Source: Bacillus atrophaeus
GTDB lineage: Bacteria > Bacillota > Bacilli > Bacillales > Bacillaceae
Assembly (NCBI RefSeq): GCF_001584335.1
Contig: NZ_LSBB01000001.1
Location: forward strand, 496,001-560,000
Reading direction: 5' to 3'
Length of the DNA stretch: 64,000 bases
Below, piece after piece: positions 35,563 to 44,489 of the stretch. The notes below the pieces were generated by a model. It saw nothing but the letters and a program-made list of their open reading frames with translations. It searched no databases and was not told where the DNA came from. The translations under genes were made by a program, and so were the position numbers. The stretch's first letter is position 1. The number at the start of each line of letters is the position of its first letter.

Positions 35563-36443
35563 TAATTCATATCTTCTTTTGCCAATAGATCTTTCATAAA
35601 CGGAATTAACTTATGACGGATATCCTCATCTTGCAAGGCGAATTCAAGAGTTGTCTCTATAAACCCGAGCTTTTCTCCGACATCATAACGTTTTCCTTCA
35701 AAATCATAAGCGAACACACGCTGAATGTCATTGAGTTTTTGAATAGCGTCTGTTAATTGGATTTCTCCGCCGGCACCGACTTCTTGCTGTTCTAAATACA
35801 TAAAGATTTCAGGTGTAAATACGTATCTTCCTAGAATAGCTAAGTTTGAAGGTGCTGTTCCCGGTTCAGGCTTTTCAACGAATGTTTTCACTTGATAGCG
35901 GCGCCCTTCGTTTGTTAACGGATCGATAATACCGTATCGGTGTGTATCACCTTCTGGCACTTGCTGAACTCCGATAATGGAAGATAACGTTTTTTCATAC
36001 TCGTCCATTAATTGACGAAGACCAGGTTTCTCAGCTTGTACGATGTCATCTCCGAGAAGAACGGCAAATGGTTCATCGCCGATAAAGTTGCGTGCACACC
36101 ATACTGCATGACCAAGACCTTTTGGCTCTTTTTGGCGGATATAGTGGATATCCGCAATGTTTGAAGATTTTTTTACTTTTTGAAGCAGTTCTATTTTTCC
36201 TTTTTCTTCTAGGTTGCGTTCGAGCTCTGGAGCGTTGTCAAAGTGATCTTCTATCGCTCTTTTTCCTTTTCCTGTTACGATAATGATGTCTTCGATGCCA
36301 GACTCTACAGCTTCTTCAATAATATACTGAATTGTTGGCTTATCAACGATTGGAAGCATTTCCTTAGGCATTGCTTTGGTTGCCGGGAGAAACCGAGTTC
36401 CCAACCCAGCTGCCGGTATAATGGCCTTACGTACTTTTTTCAA
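35562..36443 (-). CDS. gtaB: UTP-glucose-1-phosphate uridylyltransferase GtaB
   Basis: This enzyme of 293 residues makes UDP-glucose for teichoic acid and glycolipid glucosylation and for UDP-glucuronate synthesis by TuaD. Motifs are [25 protein letters not shown] near the N-terminus, DKPTIQYI, and LGDDIV with GLGHAVWCA. The preferred start is TTG 36443, which has AAGGATGG upstream and gives the family N-terminus; an ATG at 36455 would add four residues. In 168 gtaB is partly SigB-dependent; no clear SigB promoter was seen here. Confidence 0.95.
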   Translation of the reverse strand: MKKVRKAIIPAAGLGTRFLPATKAMPKEMLPIVDKPTIQYIIEEAVESGIEDIIIVTGKGKRAIEDHFDNAPELERNLEEKGKIELLQKVKKSSNIADIHYIRQKEPKGLGHAVWCARNFIGDEPFAVLLGDDIVQAEKPGLRQLMDEYEKTLSSIIGVQQVPEGDTHRYGIIDPLTNEGRRYQVKTFVEKPEPGTAPSNLAILGRYVFTPEIFMYLEQQEVGAGGEIQLTDAIQKLNDIQRVFAYDFEGKRYDVGEKLGFIETTLEFALQDEDIRHKLIPFMKDLLAKEDMN

Positions 36444-36584
36444 TGAATACACCATCCTTGTTTCTGAAAATCTTTTTTTGGAACAAAAAAATTCCTAGCC
36501 TTTTTCCACTTTACCACACTCGTTTGATTTTCTCACGTTTTAATATAAGGTAAACTCCCGCTTTCAGCATAATATAAATTGTTT

Positions 36585-36613
36585 TTGATTTGTTTATCAG
36601 GAAGCTTTAAAAT
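36585..36613 (+). promoter_or_regulatory. SigA-type promoter of mnaA
   Basis: TTGATT (36585-36590), spacer 17, TAAAAT (36608-36613). Start near 36620, followed by the CGAGGTG ribosome binding site of mnaA. Confidence 0.65.
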
Positions 36614-36687
36614 ATCAAAGAAATCATATAAATATGTTAACATTAAGTGCATATTCTCATACATTTAAACGAGGTGCAGATAAACCG

Positions 36688-37827
36688 TTGAAAAAATTAA
36701 AAGTTATGACCGTATTCGGTACAAGACCTGAAGCAATTAAAATGGCTCCGCTTGTATTGGAGCTTAAAAAACATTCAGAAATTGATTCGATGGTTACTGT
36801 AACTGCTCAGCACAGACAAATGCTTGATCAAGTGCTGAAAGCATTCAGTATAAAACCTGATTTTGATCTAAACATCATGAAAGAGCGCCAAACACTATCT
36901 GAAATAACGTCCCATGCGCTTTTGAAACTGGACCAGCTGTTTCAAGATGTGAAACCTGATATTGTTTTAGTTCACGGAGACACAACGACAACGTTCGCAG
37001 GCAGTCTTGCTGCTTTTTATCATCAAATAGCAGTCGGCCATGTTGAGGCTGGTTTGCGTACACAAAATAAGTACTCACCCTTCCCGGAGGAAATTAACAG
37101 ACAAATGACGGGCGTGATTGCTGATGTGAATTTTGCCCCGACAAGTCAGGCGGAGCAGAATCTGCTCATGGAACATAAAAAATCAGACACCATTTTTGTC
37201 ACTGGAAACACAGCAATTGATGCACTTAAAACAACAGTAAGTGAAAACTACCATCACCCGATATTTGATCAACTGGGTTCAAGCAGAATGATTCTTCTCA
37301 CGGCACACAGGCGCGAGAATTTAGGTGAGCCGATGGAAAATATGTTTAAAGCTATCAAAAGAGTGGTTGAAGAGTTTGAGGACGTTCAGGTTGTATACCC
37401 TGTACATCTTAATCCGGCTGTTCGTGAAGCCGCACAGGCCCAATTTGCGGACCTGGACAGAGTACATTTGATTGAACCTTTAGAGGTTGTAGACTTTCAT
37501 AATTTCGCTGCGAAATCACACTTTATTTTGACGGATTCGGGCGGCGTGCAGGAAGAAGCACCATCTCTTGGTAAGCCGGTTCTTGTATTAAGAGACACAA
37601 CCGAACGGCCTGAGGGTGTGAAAGCAGGCACTTTGAAGCTTGCCGGCACAAATGAAGAGACGATTTATGAACTGACAAAACAGCTGTTAACAGATCCAAA
37701 GGAATATGAAAAGATGTCAAAGGCCTCAAATCCTTACGGTGATGGGTTTGCTTCAAAGCGAATTGTAGAGGAATTGCTCTACAGATATGGGCTGAAAGCA
37801 GACCGTCCGCAGCCTTTTACAGAATAA
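36688..37827 (+). CDS. mnaA: UDP-N-acetylglucosamine 2-epimerase MnaA (YvyH)
   Basis: This non-hydrolysing epimerase of 379 residues converts UDP-GlcNAc to UDP-ManNAc, the substrate of TagA. Motifs: MTVFGTRPEAIKMAPL, VHGDTTTTFAGSLAAF, HVEAGLRT, TAHRRENLG and LTDSGGVQEEAP. The start is TTG 36688 with GAGGTG upstream, giving the N-terminus and length of the 168 protein; an in-frame ATG at 36634 lies too close to the predicted transcription start. Confidence 0.95.
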   Translation: MKKLKVMTVFGTRPEAIKMAPLVLELKKHSEIDSMVTVTAQHRQMLDQVLKAFSIKPDFDLNIMKERQTLSEITSHALLKLDQLFQDVKPDIVLVHGDTTTTFAGSLAAFYHQIAVGHVEAGLRTQNKYSPFPEEINRQMTGVIADVNFAPTSQAEQNLLMEHKKSDTIFVTGNTAIDALKTTVSENYHHPIFDQLGSSRMILLTAHRRENLGEPMENMFKAIKRVVEEFEDVQVVYPVHLNPAVREAAQAQFADLDRVHLIEPLEVVDFHNFAAKSHFILTDSGGVQEEAPSLGKPVLVLRDTTERPEGVKAGTLKLAGTNEETIYELTKQLLTDPKEYEKMSKASNPYGDGFASKRIVEELLYRYGLKADRPQPFTE

Positions 37828-37865
37828 AAAAAGACTCTGCATTTTGTGTGCAGAGTCTTTTTTTA
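37826..37865. terminator. Bidirectional terminator between mnaA and lytR
   Basis: Stem AAAAAAAGACTCTGCA / TGCAGAGTCTTTTTTT with a short loop, between convergent genes. Confidence 0.9.
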
Positions 37866-37866
37866 T

Positions 37867-38784
37867 TTATTCCAAGCTTTCCTTTAATTCCTTTTTCACA
37901 GAAGCAAGGCTTGTTTCATCTAATTGATAGTAATAAATATTGTTAATTCTTGTGCCTGATCCCTTAAGCTCATGCTGAATGACTTTATTGCGTGCTTTTT
38001 TATAATCAGTCATGATTGTCCACATATCATCAAACGACATGTTTGTTTTCATGTTGTCTTCAACAACTTTGAACATATCGCCAAATTTCGTTATGGACGA
38101 AATATTTGCTCCTTTGGAAATAATCCCTTCAATAACTTGGCGCTGACGCTGCTGTCTTCCAAAGTCTCCCTTTGGATCTTCTTTTCTCATACGTGTATAG
38201 GCAAGAGCTTCTTCGCCATTCAGATTGATGTTCCCAGTGCCGAAGGAGTGCCCGTCATAGCTGAATGCAAACGTGCTGTTCACCGTAATTCCGCCGAGTT
38301 TATCAACGGTATCTTTAAAGCTTTCCATGTTTACTTTTACAAAATAATCGACTGGAACATCAAGCAGTTCTTCAACGGTATCTGCAGCCATTTGGGTGCC
38401 CCCATAAGCGTAAGAATGGTTGATTTTATCCATGGTTCCTTTGCCGACAATTTTTGTATACGTGTCACGCGGAATGCTGACCATTTCGGTCGTCTTTGTT
38501 TTTGGGTTGACTGTCATGTAAATAAGCGTATCAGCCCGCCCTTTGTCATTTTTTCGTTCATCTACGCCCATAATTAAAACAGAAATCGGGTCTTTCTTGC
38601 TGATATCTATATCTTTATCCCGTTTATCGGATTTTTTTAAATCTTCCTGAATACTTGCAACGGTTGATGCCGCCTTATTCCACAAGTAATAAGCATAACC
38701 GCCTGTTGCTAAAACAAACAGCCCAATGATCATTAAAACAATTAGAAGAACCTTCTTCTTCTTTTTCCTTCTTTCAGCTCTCAT
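37867..38784 (-). CDS. lytR: LCP-family ligase and attenuator LytR (TagU)
   Basis: This LCP protein of 305 residues has a basic cytoplasmic start, one membrane span (VLLIVLMIIGLFVLATGGYA) and an extracellular domain with VLIMGVDERK, RADTLIYMTV, VSIPRDTYTKI and YTRMRKEDPKGDFGRQQRQ. It attaches wall teichoic acid and in 168 attenuates lytABC and its own expression. ATG 38784 has AAAGGTGAGG upstream; the longer frame to 38844 runs into the promoter. Divergent from lytABC, as in 168. Confidence 0.94.
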   Translation of the reverse strand: MRAERRKKKKKVLLIVLMIIGLFVLATGGYAYYLWNKAASTVASIQEDLKKSDKRDKDIDISKKDPISVLIMGVDERKNDKGRADTLIYMTVNPKTKTTEMVSIPRDTYTKIVGKGTMDKINHSYAYGGTQMAADTVEELLDVPVDYFVKVNMESFKDTVDKLGGITVNSTFAFSYDGHSFGTGNINLNGEEALAYTRMRKEDPKGDFGRQQRQRQVIEGIISKGANISSITKFGDMFKVVEDNMKTNMSFDDMWTIMTDYKKARNKVIQHELKGSGTRINNIYYYQLDETSLASVKKELKESLE

Positions 38785-38815
38785 TTGACCCTCACCTTTT
38801 CTATGATCTTTAATG

Positions 38816-38844
38816 ATTATAGATTTACTAATCTTTATAAACAA
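38816..38844 (-). promoter_or_regulatory. SigA-type promoter of lytR
   Basis: On the minus strand TTGTTT (38839-38844), spacer 17, TATAAT (38816-38821). It directly precedes ATG 38784 by about 30 bases and excludes the longer lytR frame. Confidence 0.75.
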
Positions 38845-38918
38845 GTTATTTATTTACTGCTAACCTAGTAATAGACGAATTTCTGAAAAAAAGGTTTCAA
38901 AAAGCCTTAAAATTACCT

Positions 38919-38944
38919 TAAAATATTTTATTGTAAGACGATAC
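38919..38944 (+). promoter_or_regulatory. SigD promoter of lytABC
   Basis: TAAA (38919-38922), spacer 14, GACGATAC (38937-38944); six of eight -10 positions match. lytABC has a known SigD promoter in B. subtilis. It overlaps an AT-rich tract that may also hold a SigA promoter. Confidence 0.6.
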
Positions 38945-38964
38945 ATAATGATGAGGTGAAAAAA

Positions 38965-39282
38965 ATGAAGAAAAATGTCGCATCGTCGTTCTTAATACTG
39001 CTTTTTTCTATAATACTGGCAGCATGCGGAACAGCCGAACAATCTAAGGAAGGAAACGGTTCTTCAAGTTCTCAGGTTCAAAATGAAACAGCATACTATG
39101 TCGGTATGGCGGATACACACACCATTGAAGTGAAAATTGATGATCAGCCGGTAAGCTTTGAGTTTACAGATGATTTTTCGGAAATTTTAAATGAGTTTGA
39201 AGAAAATGACAAAGTGAACATTTCTTATCTTACAAACGATAAAGGACAAAAAGAGTTAACAGAAATCGAGAAAGTGCAATAG
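38965..39282 (+). CDS. lytA: Membrane-bound lipoprotein LytA
   Basis: This lipoprotein of 105 residues has a lipobox LAAC and a small C-terminal domain (YVGMADTHTIEVKIDD ... KVNISYLTNDKGQKEL). It is the first gene of lytABC and is thought to help secretion or anchoring of LytB and LytC. ATG 38965 is preferred since GAGGTG lies six bases upstream; the GTG at 38956 is part of that ribosome binding site. It resembles the later gene at 43106-43549. Confidence 0.88.
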   Translation: MKKNVASSFLILLFSIILAACGTAEQSKEGNGSSSSQVQNETAYYVGMADTHTIEVKIDDQPVSFEFTDDFSEILNEFEENDKVNISYLTNDKGQKELTEIEKVQ

Positions 39283-39302
39283 AAAAGGCGGGATGAACCA
39301 AA

Positions 39303-41423
39303 TTGAAGAAAAAGATATTGGCTGTTTGTGTCTCTGTGATATTCAGCCTGGCTTTATTACCGGAAAATACTTTAGCAGCTAGCTCTAATATTTCAGTGAA
39401 ACTAACAAATTACATAGGTAATAAAACGACTCTGGATATCGAATCTTCCGGAACCTATAAGATGACAGGAAGCAATGTTTCCGCAGTCACAAGGCTGGGA
39501 GGGGCATCTAAATATGACACAGCAAACACCGCAACTTCTAACTATTGGAAAAATCCGTCAAATGTTGTTGTTGTCAATACTGATGCTTATTTTGCGGATA
39601 CGCTTTCCGTTATTCCTTTAGCTTATAAGTTAAAAGCACCGATTTTATTGACTGAACAAAAAAAACTCAGCACCAGTACAGAAGCACAGATTAAAAAATA
39701 TAATCCAGACAATATTCTAGTCATCGGCGGGACAAACAGCATTTCTTCTGCCGCTGAAAAAACATTGAAAAAGTATGGCCAAACAAAGCGTATAAGCGGA
39801 AAGAACAGATACGACCTATCTAAAAATATTGCGAAAGAAATGGGCAGCTATGATCAGGCAGTTGTCGTGACGGGGGATGTGTATACAGATGCCCTAGCCA
39901 TTGCTCCGTACGCTGCGAAGAACGGTTATCCTATTCTATTAACGAAGAAAGATTCATTGCCAAGCTATGACCTTCCAAAAAAAGTGATTATAATGGGAGG
40001 AACTTCAAGCGTAAGTAAGACAGTAGAGAACCAAATTAAGTTGAAATCAACGGTTATGAAAAGGATTACCGGATCTAACAGATACCAGATTTCGGCTAAC
40101 GTCATAACTAGCTTAGGAATGGACGCAAGCAAGGTAGTTACAGCGAACGGAACCAAATTGGCTGATATGGTAGTCGGTTCGAATATCGCCGCAAACAATA
40201 ATATTCCTCTGCTTTACGTTAAAAAAGACGAAACGACGACTGATGTCAAAAATATCTTTAAAAACAAAGGCACCTATTCTTATACATTAATAGGGAGCAC
40301 TAATTCAATTACTGATTCTGTCAAGAATTCATATGCAAATGAATTCTACCTTGTTAGCGGAAAGACATATCAGGTCAACGCTAGTGGCGGAAAGCTGGGC
40401 ATTAAAAATATTAATAGCGGGAAATCATCCTTTAAAGCAATTCCGGAAAAATATTCTACTGCTAATTCAATTAGCATTAATGGAAAACCATACTTGGGAG
40501 ATATGAATTTTTCTGTTGAATCAAGTAAATATGTAAGGCCGGTAAATGAAAACATCCCATTCGAGGATTATTTGAAGGGCGTACTGCCAAACGAAATGCC
40601 GGGGAGCTGGCCGATTGAAGCATTAAAGGCTCAGGCTGTAGCTGCTCGTACATATTCAATCAGCAGTGTTGGCAAAACGGTTGCAGATACAACTGCATTT
40701 CAAGTTTACGGAGGATATAGCTGGTATCCTAATGCTACAAAAGCAGTTGATGGAACTAAAGGCAAAGTGCTCGAATACTCGGGTAAGTTAATAACCGCCA
40801 ATTACTCATCAAGCAATGGGGGTTATACAGAGGCAAGTGATGAAGTATGGGGAGCGCAAGTTCCTTATTTGACCGCTAAGAAGGATACAATGGATCCTGA
40901 AATCAGCTGGTCTGTGTCTCTTCTGAAAAATCAGATTGCCACAAACTTAAATATGAACGACCCTAATTCTTGGTGGTCTAAGACAACTGAGCAAAATGCA
41001 ACACAAGTCGCTGGAATCAAAAATTGGTTGATAAAGAATAAAGAGACCAATGCAAGATCAGTCAAAATAGCGAGTATTTCTGGTCTTACTTTCAGCGGAA
41101 AGACAAAAGGGCAGCGTGCTGAAAAAGTCACGATCAAACTGACCTATCATGTTGACGATAAGTCTAAAGGTTATGTTTTGAATAAAAATGCAACAATTGA
41201 TGTAAAGGCTTCAGAATTCAGAACAATGATTGGGGCTTCCTCAATTAAAAGTACGTATGCCAGTGTGAGCAGTGATTCGAAACAATTCACAATATCCGGA
41301 AAAGGATATGGCCATGGTGTCGGAATGAGCCAATACGGGGCAAAAGAAAGAGCGGAATCAGGAGACTCATATACTTCCATTCTTAAGTTTTATTATCCTG
41401 GTACAACACTTACTAACTACTAA
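39303..41423 (+). CDS. lytB: Amidase modifier protein LytB (SpoIID family)
   Basis: This secreted protein of 706 residues stimulates the amidase LytC. Signal peptide (cleaved near LAA-SS), then three cell-wall-binding (CW_binding_2) repeats with ITGSNRYQ/RLGGASKYDT and VIGGTNSIS patterns, then a SpoIID domain (about residues 410-700) with ENIPFEDYLKGVLPNEMPGSW, ALKAQAVAARTY and GYGHGVGMSQYGA. The SpoIID relation suggests a lytic transglycosylase-like fold. Start is TTG 39303 behind AAAGGCGGG. It lies 20 bases after lytA and 20 before lytC. Confidence 0.94.
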   Translation: MKKKILAVCVSVIFSLALLPENTLAASSNISVKLTNYIGNKTTLDIESSGTYKMTGSNVSAVTRLGGASKYDTANTATSNYWKNPSNVVVVNTDAYFADTLSVIPLAYKLKAPILLTEQKKLSTSTEAQIKKYNPDNILVIGGTNSISSAAEKTLKKYGQTKRISGKNRYDLSKNIAKEMGSYDQAVVVTGDVYTDALAIAPYAAKNGYPILLTKKDSLPSYDLPKKVIIMGGTSSVSKTVENQIKLKSTVMKRITGSNRYQISANVITSLGMDASKVVTANGTKLADMVVGSNIAANNNIPLLYVKKDETTTDVKNIFKNKGTYSYTLIGSTNSITDSVKNSYANEFYLVSGKTYQVNASGGKLGIKNINSGKSSFKAIPEKYSTANSISINGKPYLGDMNFSVESSKYVRPVNENIPFEDYLKGVLPNEMPGSWPIEALKAQAVAARTYSISSVGKTVADTTAFQVYGGYSWYPNATKAVDGTKGKVLEYSGKLITANYSSSNGGYTEASDEVWGAQVPYLTAKKDTMDPEISWSVSLLKNQIATNLNMNDPNSWWSKTTEQNATQVAGIKNWLIKNKETNARSVKIASISGLTFSGKTKGQRAEKVTIKLTYHVDDKSKGYVLNKNATIDVKASEFRTMIGASSIKSTYASVSSDSKQFTISGKGYGHGVGMSQYGAKERAESGDSYTSILKFYYPGTTLTNY

Positions 41424-41443
41424 AATATGTGGAGGAGATTATA

Positions 41444-42934
41444 TTGAAATTTTTATTTAAATGTCTCCCTGTTTTCCTGCTGGGAGTGATTCTTTTTGTT
41501 CCTTCTGCATTGGCTGATAATTCGGTCAAGAGAGTAGGCGGAAGCACTCGATATGATACAGCGGTATTGGCAGCGAAACAGTCATGGAGTGAGGCGAGAA
41601 CAGCAGTAATTGTCGGAGGAACTGCATATCCAGATGCCATTACTGCAGCACCGTTAGCATACCAAAAAAATGCGCCATTGCTGTATACAAATAAAGACCA
41701 GCTTTCTGCAGGAACAAAAAAAGGATTGATAGATCTTAAAACTAAAAATGTCATTATTGTAGGCGGAACACCTGCCGTTTCAAAAAATACTGAGAATCAA
41801 ATTAAGAAATTAGGAATATCAGTTAAGAGATTGTCCGGAAGCACAAGGTATGCAACAGCTGCAAAGGTTGCAAATGAAATGGCCAGATCTACTACGGCTC
41901 TTGTAGTTAATGGTTTTGTTGATGCTGATGGAATGGCCGCTATATCCTACGCATCTTCAAAAAAATACCCGATTTTATTCACTAATGATTCCACATTAAA
42001 CGGGTCTGCAGCAAATGCGATTAAAAATTTAGGGATTAAAAATACAATTGTCATTGGCGGAACGAAAAGCATCAGTAATTCGCTTTATAATAAACTTCCT
42101 AACCCTTCAAGGGTCACCGCCAAAAACAGATATGATTTATCTGTAAAGCTTTCAAAAAAAACAAGTTTAAGTACTAGCTACACATATATAACAAACGGGT
42201 TCAAAGAAGCGGACTCTATCGTCGCAGGAGCTATTAGTTCCAAACAAGGCAGAGCGCATTTGCTGACAAATGGAGATAACTTATCAAAAGAAGTAAGAAC
42301 CTATATAGGCGATAAAAATATGAAAAGCTTTACAGTAATAGGAAAAGCGTCATCCTTAAGTGACAACGTCGCATCCCAGCTCAAAAATCCAGTCGTCGGA
42401 AAAACTGTCTTTATTGATCCGGGACACGGGGATCAAGACTCTGGGGCAACTGGTTATGGATTGCTTGAAAAGAATGTGAATCTAGATATCGGAAAACGCC
42501 TTAACAGTAAATTATATAGTGCAGGAGCCCTTCCTGTGATGTCCAGAACAGGCGACACATTTGATTCCCTTGAGGAACGAGTTAATAAAGGAGCAAAGGC
42601 CAAAGCTGATATTTTCATCAGTGTTCATGCCAATGCAAATGATAACAATAGTGCAAACGGAACGGAAACATATTATGATAAAACCTATCAATCAGCAAAC
42701 AGCCTGAAGCTTGCGCAAAATATTCAGCCGCAAATGGTCTCTGCTCTCGGCACACGTGACCGCGGCGTGAAAACTGCCGGCTTCTACGTTATTAAATATT
42801 CTCAAATGCCGAGCGTATTGTTGGAAACCGGTTTTGTCACAAGCCCGATTGATTCAAATATTTTAAAACAGTCAGCCAAAAAGGATCGCCTGGCAACAGG
42901 CATCAGCAAAGGCGTCTCTTCATACTTTAAATAA
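41444..42934 (+). CDS. lytC: N-acetylmuramoyl-L-alanine amidase LytC (CwlB)
   Basis: This major vegetative autolysin of 496 residues, exactly the length of LytC in 168, cleaves the amide between muramic acid and L-alanine. Signal peptide ending ALA-D, three CW_binding_2 repeats (residues about 27-310) and a C-terminal Amidase_3 zinc domain with FIDPGHGDQDSGATG, FISVHANAN and LLETGFVTSP. Start is TTG 41444 with GGAGGAG upstream; the ATG-like frame opening at 41429 lies inside that site. The repeats resemble those of LytB. Confidence 0.96.
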   Translation: MKFLFKCLPVFLLGVILFVPSALADNSVKRVGGSTRYDTAVLAAKQSWSEARTAVIVGGTAYPDAITAAPLAYQKNAPLLYTNKDQLSAGTKKGLIDLKTKNVIIVGGTPAVSKNTENQIKKLGISVKRLSGSTRYATAAKVANEMARSTTALVVNGFVDADGMAAISYASSKKYPILFTNDSTLNGSAANAIKNLGIKNTIVIGGTKSISNSLYNKLPNPSRVTAKNRYDLSVKLSKKTSLSTSYTYITNGFKEADSIVAGAISSKQGRAHLLTNGDNLSKEVRTYIGDKNMKSFTVIGKASSLSDNVASQLKNPVVGKTVFIDPGHGDQDSGATGYGLLEKNVNLDIGKRLNSKLYSAGALPVMSRTGDTFDSLEERVNKGAKAKADIFISVHANANDNNSANGTETYYDKTYQSANSLKLAQNIQPQMVSALGTRDRGVKTAGFYVIKYSQMPSVLLETGFVTSPIDSNILKQSAKKDRLATGISKGVSSYFK

Positions 42935-42956
42935 TCCGTAAAATCGGAACACGAAC

Positions 42957-42993
42957 AAGCAACAGAAAAACAATTCTGTTGCTTTTCTTTTTA
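42957..42993 (+). terminator. Terminator of lytABC
   Basis: Stem AAGCAACAGAA / TTCTGTTGCTT with a short A-rich loop, then a T-rich run. Confidence 0.85.
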
Positions 42994-43105
42994 AGATACA
43001 ATTATTTTAATTAGTATGTTTTTTGTTATGATTATGAGGAATTTGTTTATAAGTAACTTGCGATCTGTGTAGGATAAAGGTAAAAGAATGGAAGAGGTGA
43101 AAACG

Positions 43106-43549
43106 TTGAAAAAAGTATTCATGTTGCCGCTGCTTTTAGGTTTTATACTGACAGCGTGCGGAACAAATGAACAGTCTGCTGAAAAACCTGTATCAAAACA
43201 AAAAAACACAGAGGAAGCGACAAAGGATACTTCATCTGAGAAACAAAGTGAAACAAGTGAGGAGACAGTAAATCAAGAAAAAGAAGAGGACAAGCCTAAT
43301 GATCAACAGAACGCTGAAAATACGGCTTCAGCCAATTCTGTTAAAGTGTACAAGAGTGAAGGAACATTTGTAGGGCTTGCTGATAACCATACAATTGCAG
43401 TCGATATTAACGGAAAAGAAATAGCAATCCAAGTAGATAACACACTGAAAAATAAAATCTCAAAACTGAAAGAAGGCGCCTCAGTAAAAGTAACATACGA
43501 AAAAGATCAAAAAGGTACACTTAGACTGAAAGAAATTGATGAAAAGTAA
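43106..43549 (+). CDS. LytA-like lipoprotein (second copy)
   Basis: This lipoprotein of 147 residues has a lipobox LTAC, a long hydrophilic linker rich in Glu, Lys, Ser and Gln (about residues 30-85) and a C-terminal domain (GTFVGLADNHTIAVDING ... VKVTYEKDQKGTLRLKEI) closely matching the LytA domain. As I recall it, the C-terminal domain of 168 LytA is even closer to this one than to LytA in this window. Start is TTG 43106 with GAGGTG upstream. It is a single gene between two terminators; no promoter was identified. The function is unknown, perhaps a partner of the LytB/LytC autolysins. Confidence 0.8.
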   Translation: MKKVFMLPLLLGFILTACGTNEQSAEKPVSKQKNTEEATKDTSSEKQSETSEETVNQEKEEDKPNDQQNAENTASANSVKVYKSEGTFVGLADNHTIAVDINGKEIAIQVDNTLKNKISKLKEGASVKVTYEKDQKGTLRLKEIDEK

Positions 43550-43568
43550 GAAGGGACCGCTCGCTGTT

Positions 43569-43603
43569 AGACACATCTTCTCCCAGATGTGTCTCTTTTT
43601 TAT
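43569..43603 (+). terminator. Terminator of the LytA-like gene
   Basis: AGACACATCT / AGATGTGTCT perfect stem, six-base loop, then six T. Confidence 0.9.
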
Positions 43604-43673
43604 GGAAAAAAACAAATTCAAGCACTCGTAAAATATGCTAAATCCAATAAAAATTTTCAGAAAACAAAAGTAA

Positions 43674-43711
43674 TTCACACTTCTTAACATACCCTTTACA
43701 ACCAGTTTACA
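43674..43711 (+). promoter_or_regulatory. PhoP box of the tuaA promoter
   Basis: Four direct repeats: TTCACA (43674), TTAACA (43684), TTTACA (43695) and TTTACA (43706), spaced 10, 11 and 11 bases. This is the known PhoP-activated arrangement; the likely -10 is the weak CATAGG/CATAAA region about 22-37 bases downstream. tuaA-H is induced by PhoP-P in phosphate starvation in B. subtilis. Confidence 0.85.
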
Positions 43712-43778
43712 TCCGTCTGCTAAACTGACTGGCATAGGTCATCATAAACATCCCCAACAAATCGTGAGGTGTGTGTCA

Positions 43779-44438
43779 GTGGGTGCAGAGAAAAGCATGG
43801 ATGTGAGTTACGAGTTTTTAAAGCAGCAAGGGAATATTGGTGCTTTATCGGGAAAAACGGCTCGTTATTTGGCTGTTAAGCGCGTGATGGATGTATTGTT
43901 TGCGCTGATTGGGTTAGTGGCAGCGCTGCCGATGATAGCTGTGTTTTCTATATTAATCAGTCTGGAGACGCCGGGCCCTGCGATTTATACACAGGAGCGC
44001 GTGGGAAAAGGCGGGAAATCTTTCAAACTTTATAAGCTTCGTTCTATGAAAATAGATGCTGAGAAGTCGGGTGCGGTGTGGGCGCAGAAACAAGATCCCC
44101 GTGTGACAAGGATCGGGGCCTTTATAAGAAGAACGCGGATTGATGAACTGCCTCAGCTGTTCAATGTGCTTCGCGGCGAGATGAGTATGATCGGTCCGCG
44201 TCCCGAACGCCCCGTGTTTACGAAAAAATTCCAAGAGGAAATCCCGGGATTTACGCAGAGGCTGGCGGTTAAGCCCGGTTTAAGCGGATGGGCTCAGGTA
44301 AATGGGGGTTACGAAATGACACCGAAGGAAAAGCTGATATTTGACTTATATTATATCCGCAACCTGACCTTTACGCTGGAATTGAAGATTATGTTAAAAA
44401 CTTGTAAAGTGGTTTGCACAGGTGATGGCGCAAGATAA
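43779..44438 (+). CDS. tuaA: Teichuronic acid initiating sugar transferase TuaA
   Basis: This membrane-anchored transferase of about 219 residues belongs to the bacterial sugar transferase family (WcaJ/EpsL type) that loads the first sugar phosphate onto undecaprenyl phosphate. It has a membrane helix (VLFALIGLVAALPMIAVFSI), then KLYKLRSMK, RRTRIDELPQLFNVLRGEMSMIGPRPE, the catalytic core. GTG 43779 was chosen because GAGGTGTG is five bases upstream; the frame also opens at 43764. Confidence 0.93.
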   Translation: MGAEKSMDVSYEFLKQQGNIGALSGKTARYLAVKRVMDVLFALIGLVAALPMIAVFSILISLETPGPAIYTQERVGKGGKSFKLYKLRSMKIDAEKSGAVWAQKQDPRVTRIGAFIRRTRIDELPQLFNVLRGEMSMIGPRPERPVFTKKFQEEIPGFTQRLAVKPGLSGWAQVNGGYEMTPKEKLIFDLYYIRNLTFTLELKIMLKTCKVVCTGDGAR

Positions 44439-44489
44439 TAGCCTGAATGTGTCATCAAGCTGATGCTTAAAAAAGAAGTAGGGAAAACA

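Noticed and set aside
37972..38577. 201-residue plus-strand frame inside lytR
   Set aside because: It is the shadow of the LCP coding sequence; composition is rich in Phe, His and Ile with no domain or start signal.
42991..43209. 72-residue minus-strand frame between lytC and the LytA-like gene
   Set aside because: It overlaps the LytA-like gene start and the lytC terminator and shows no ribosome binding site.
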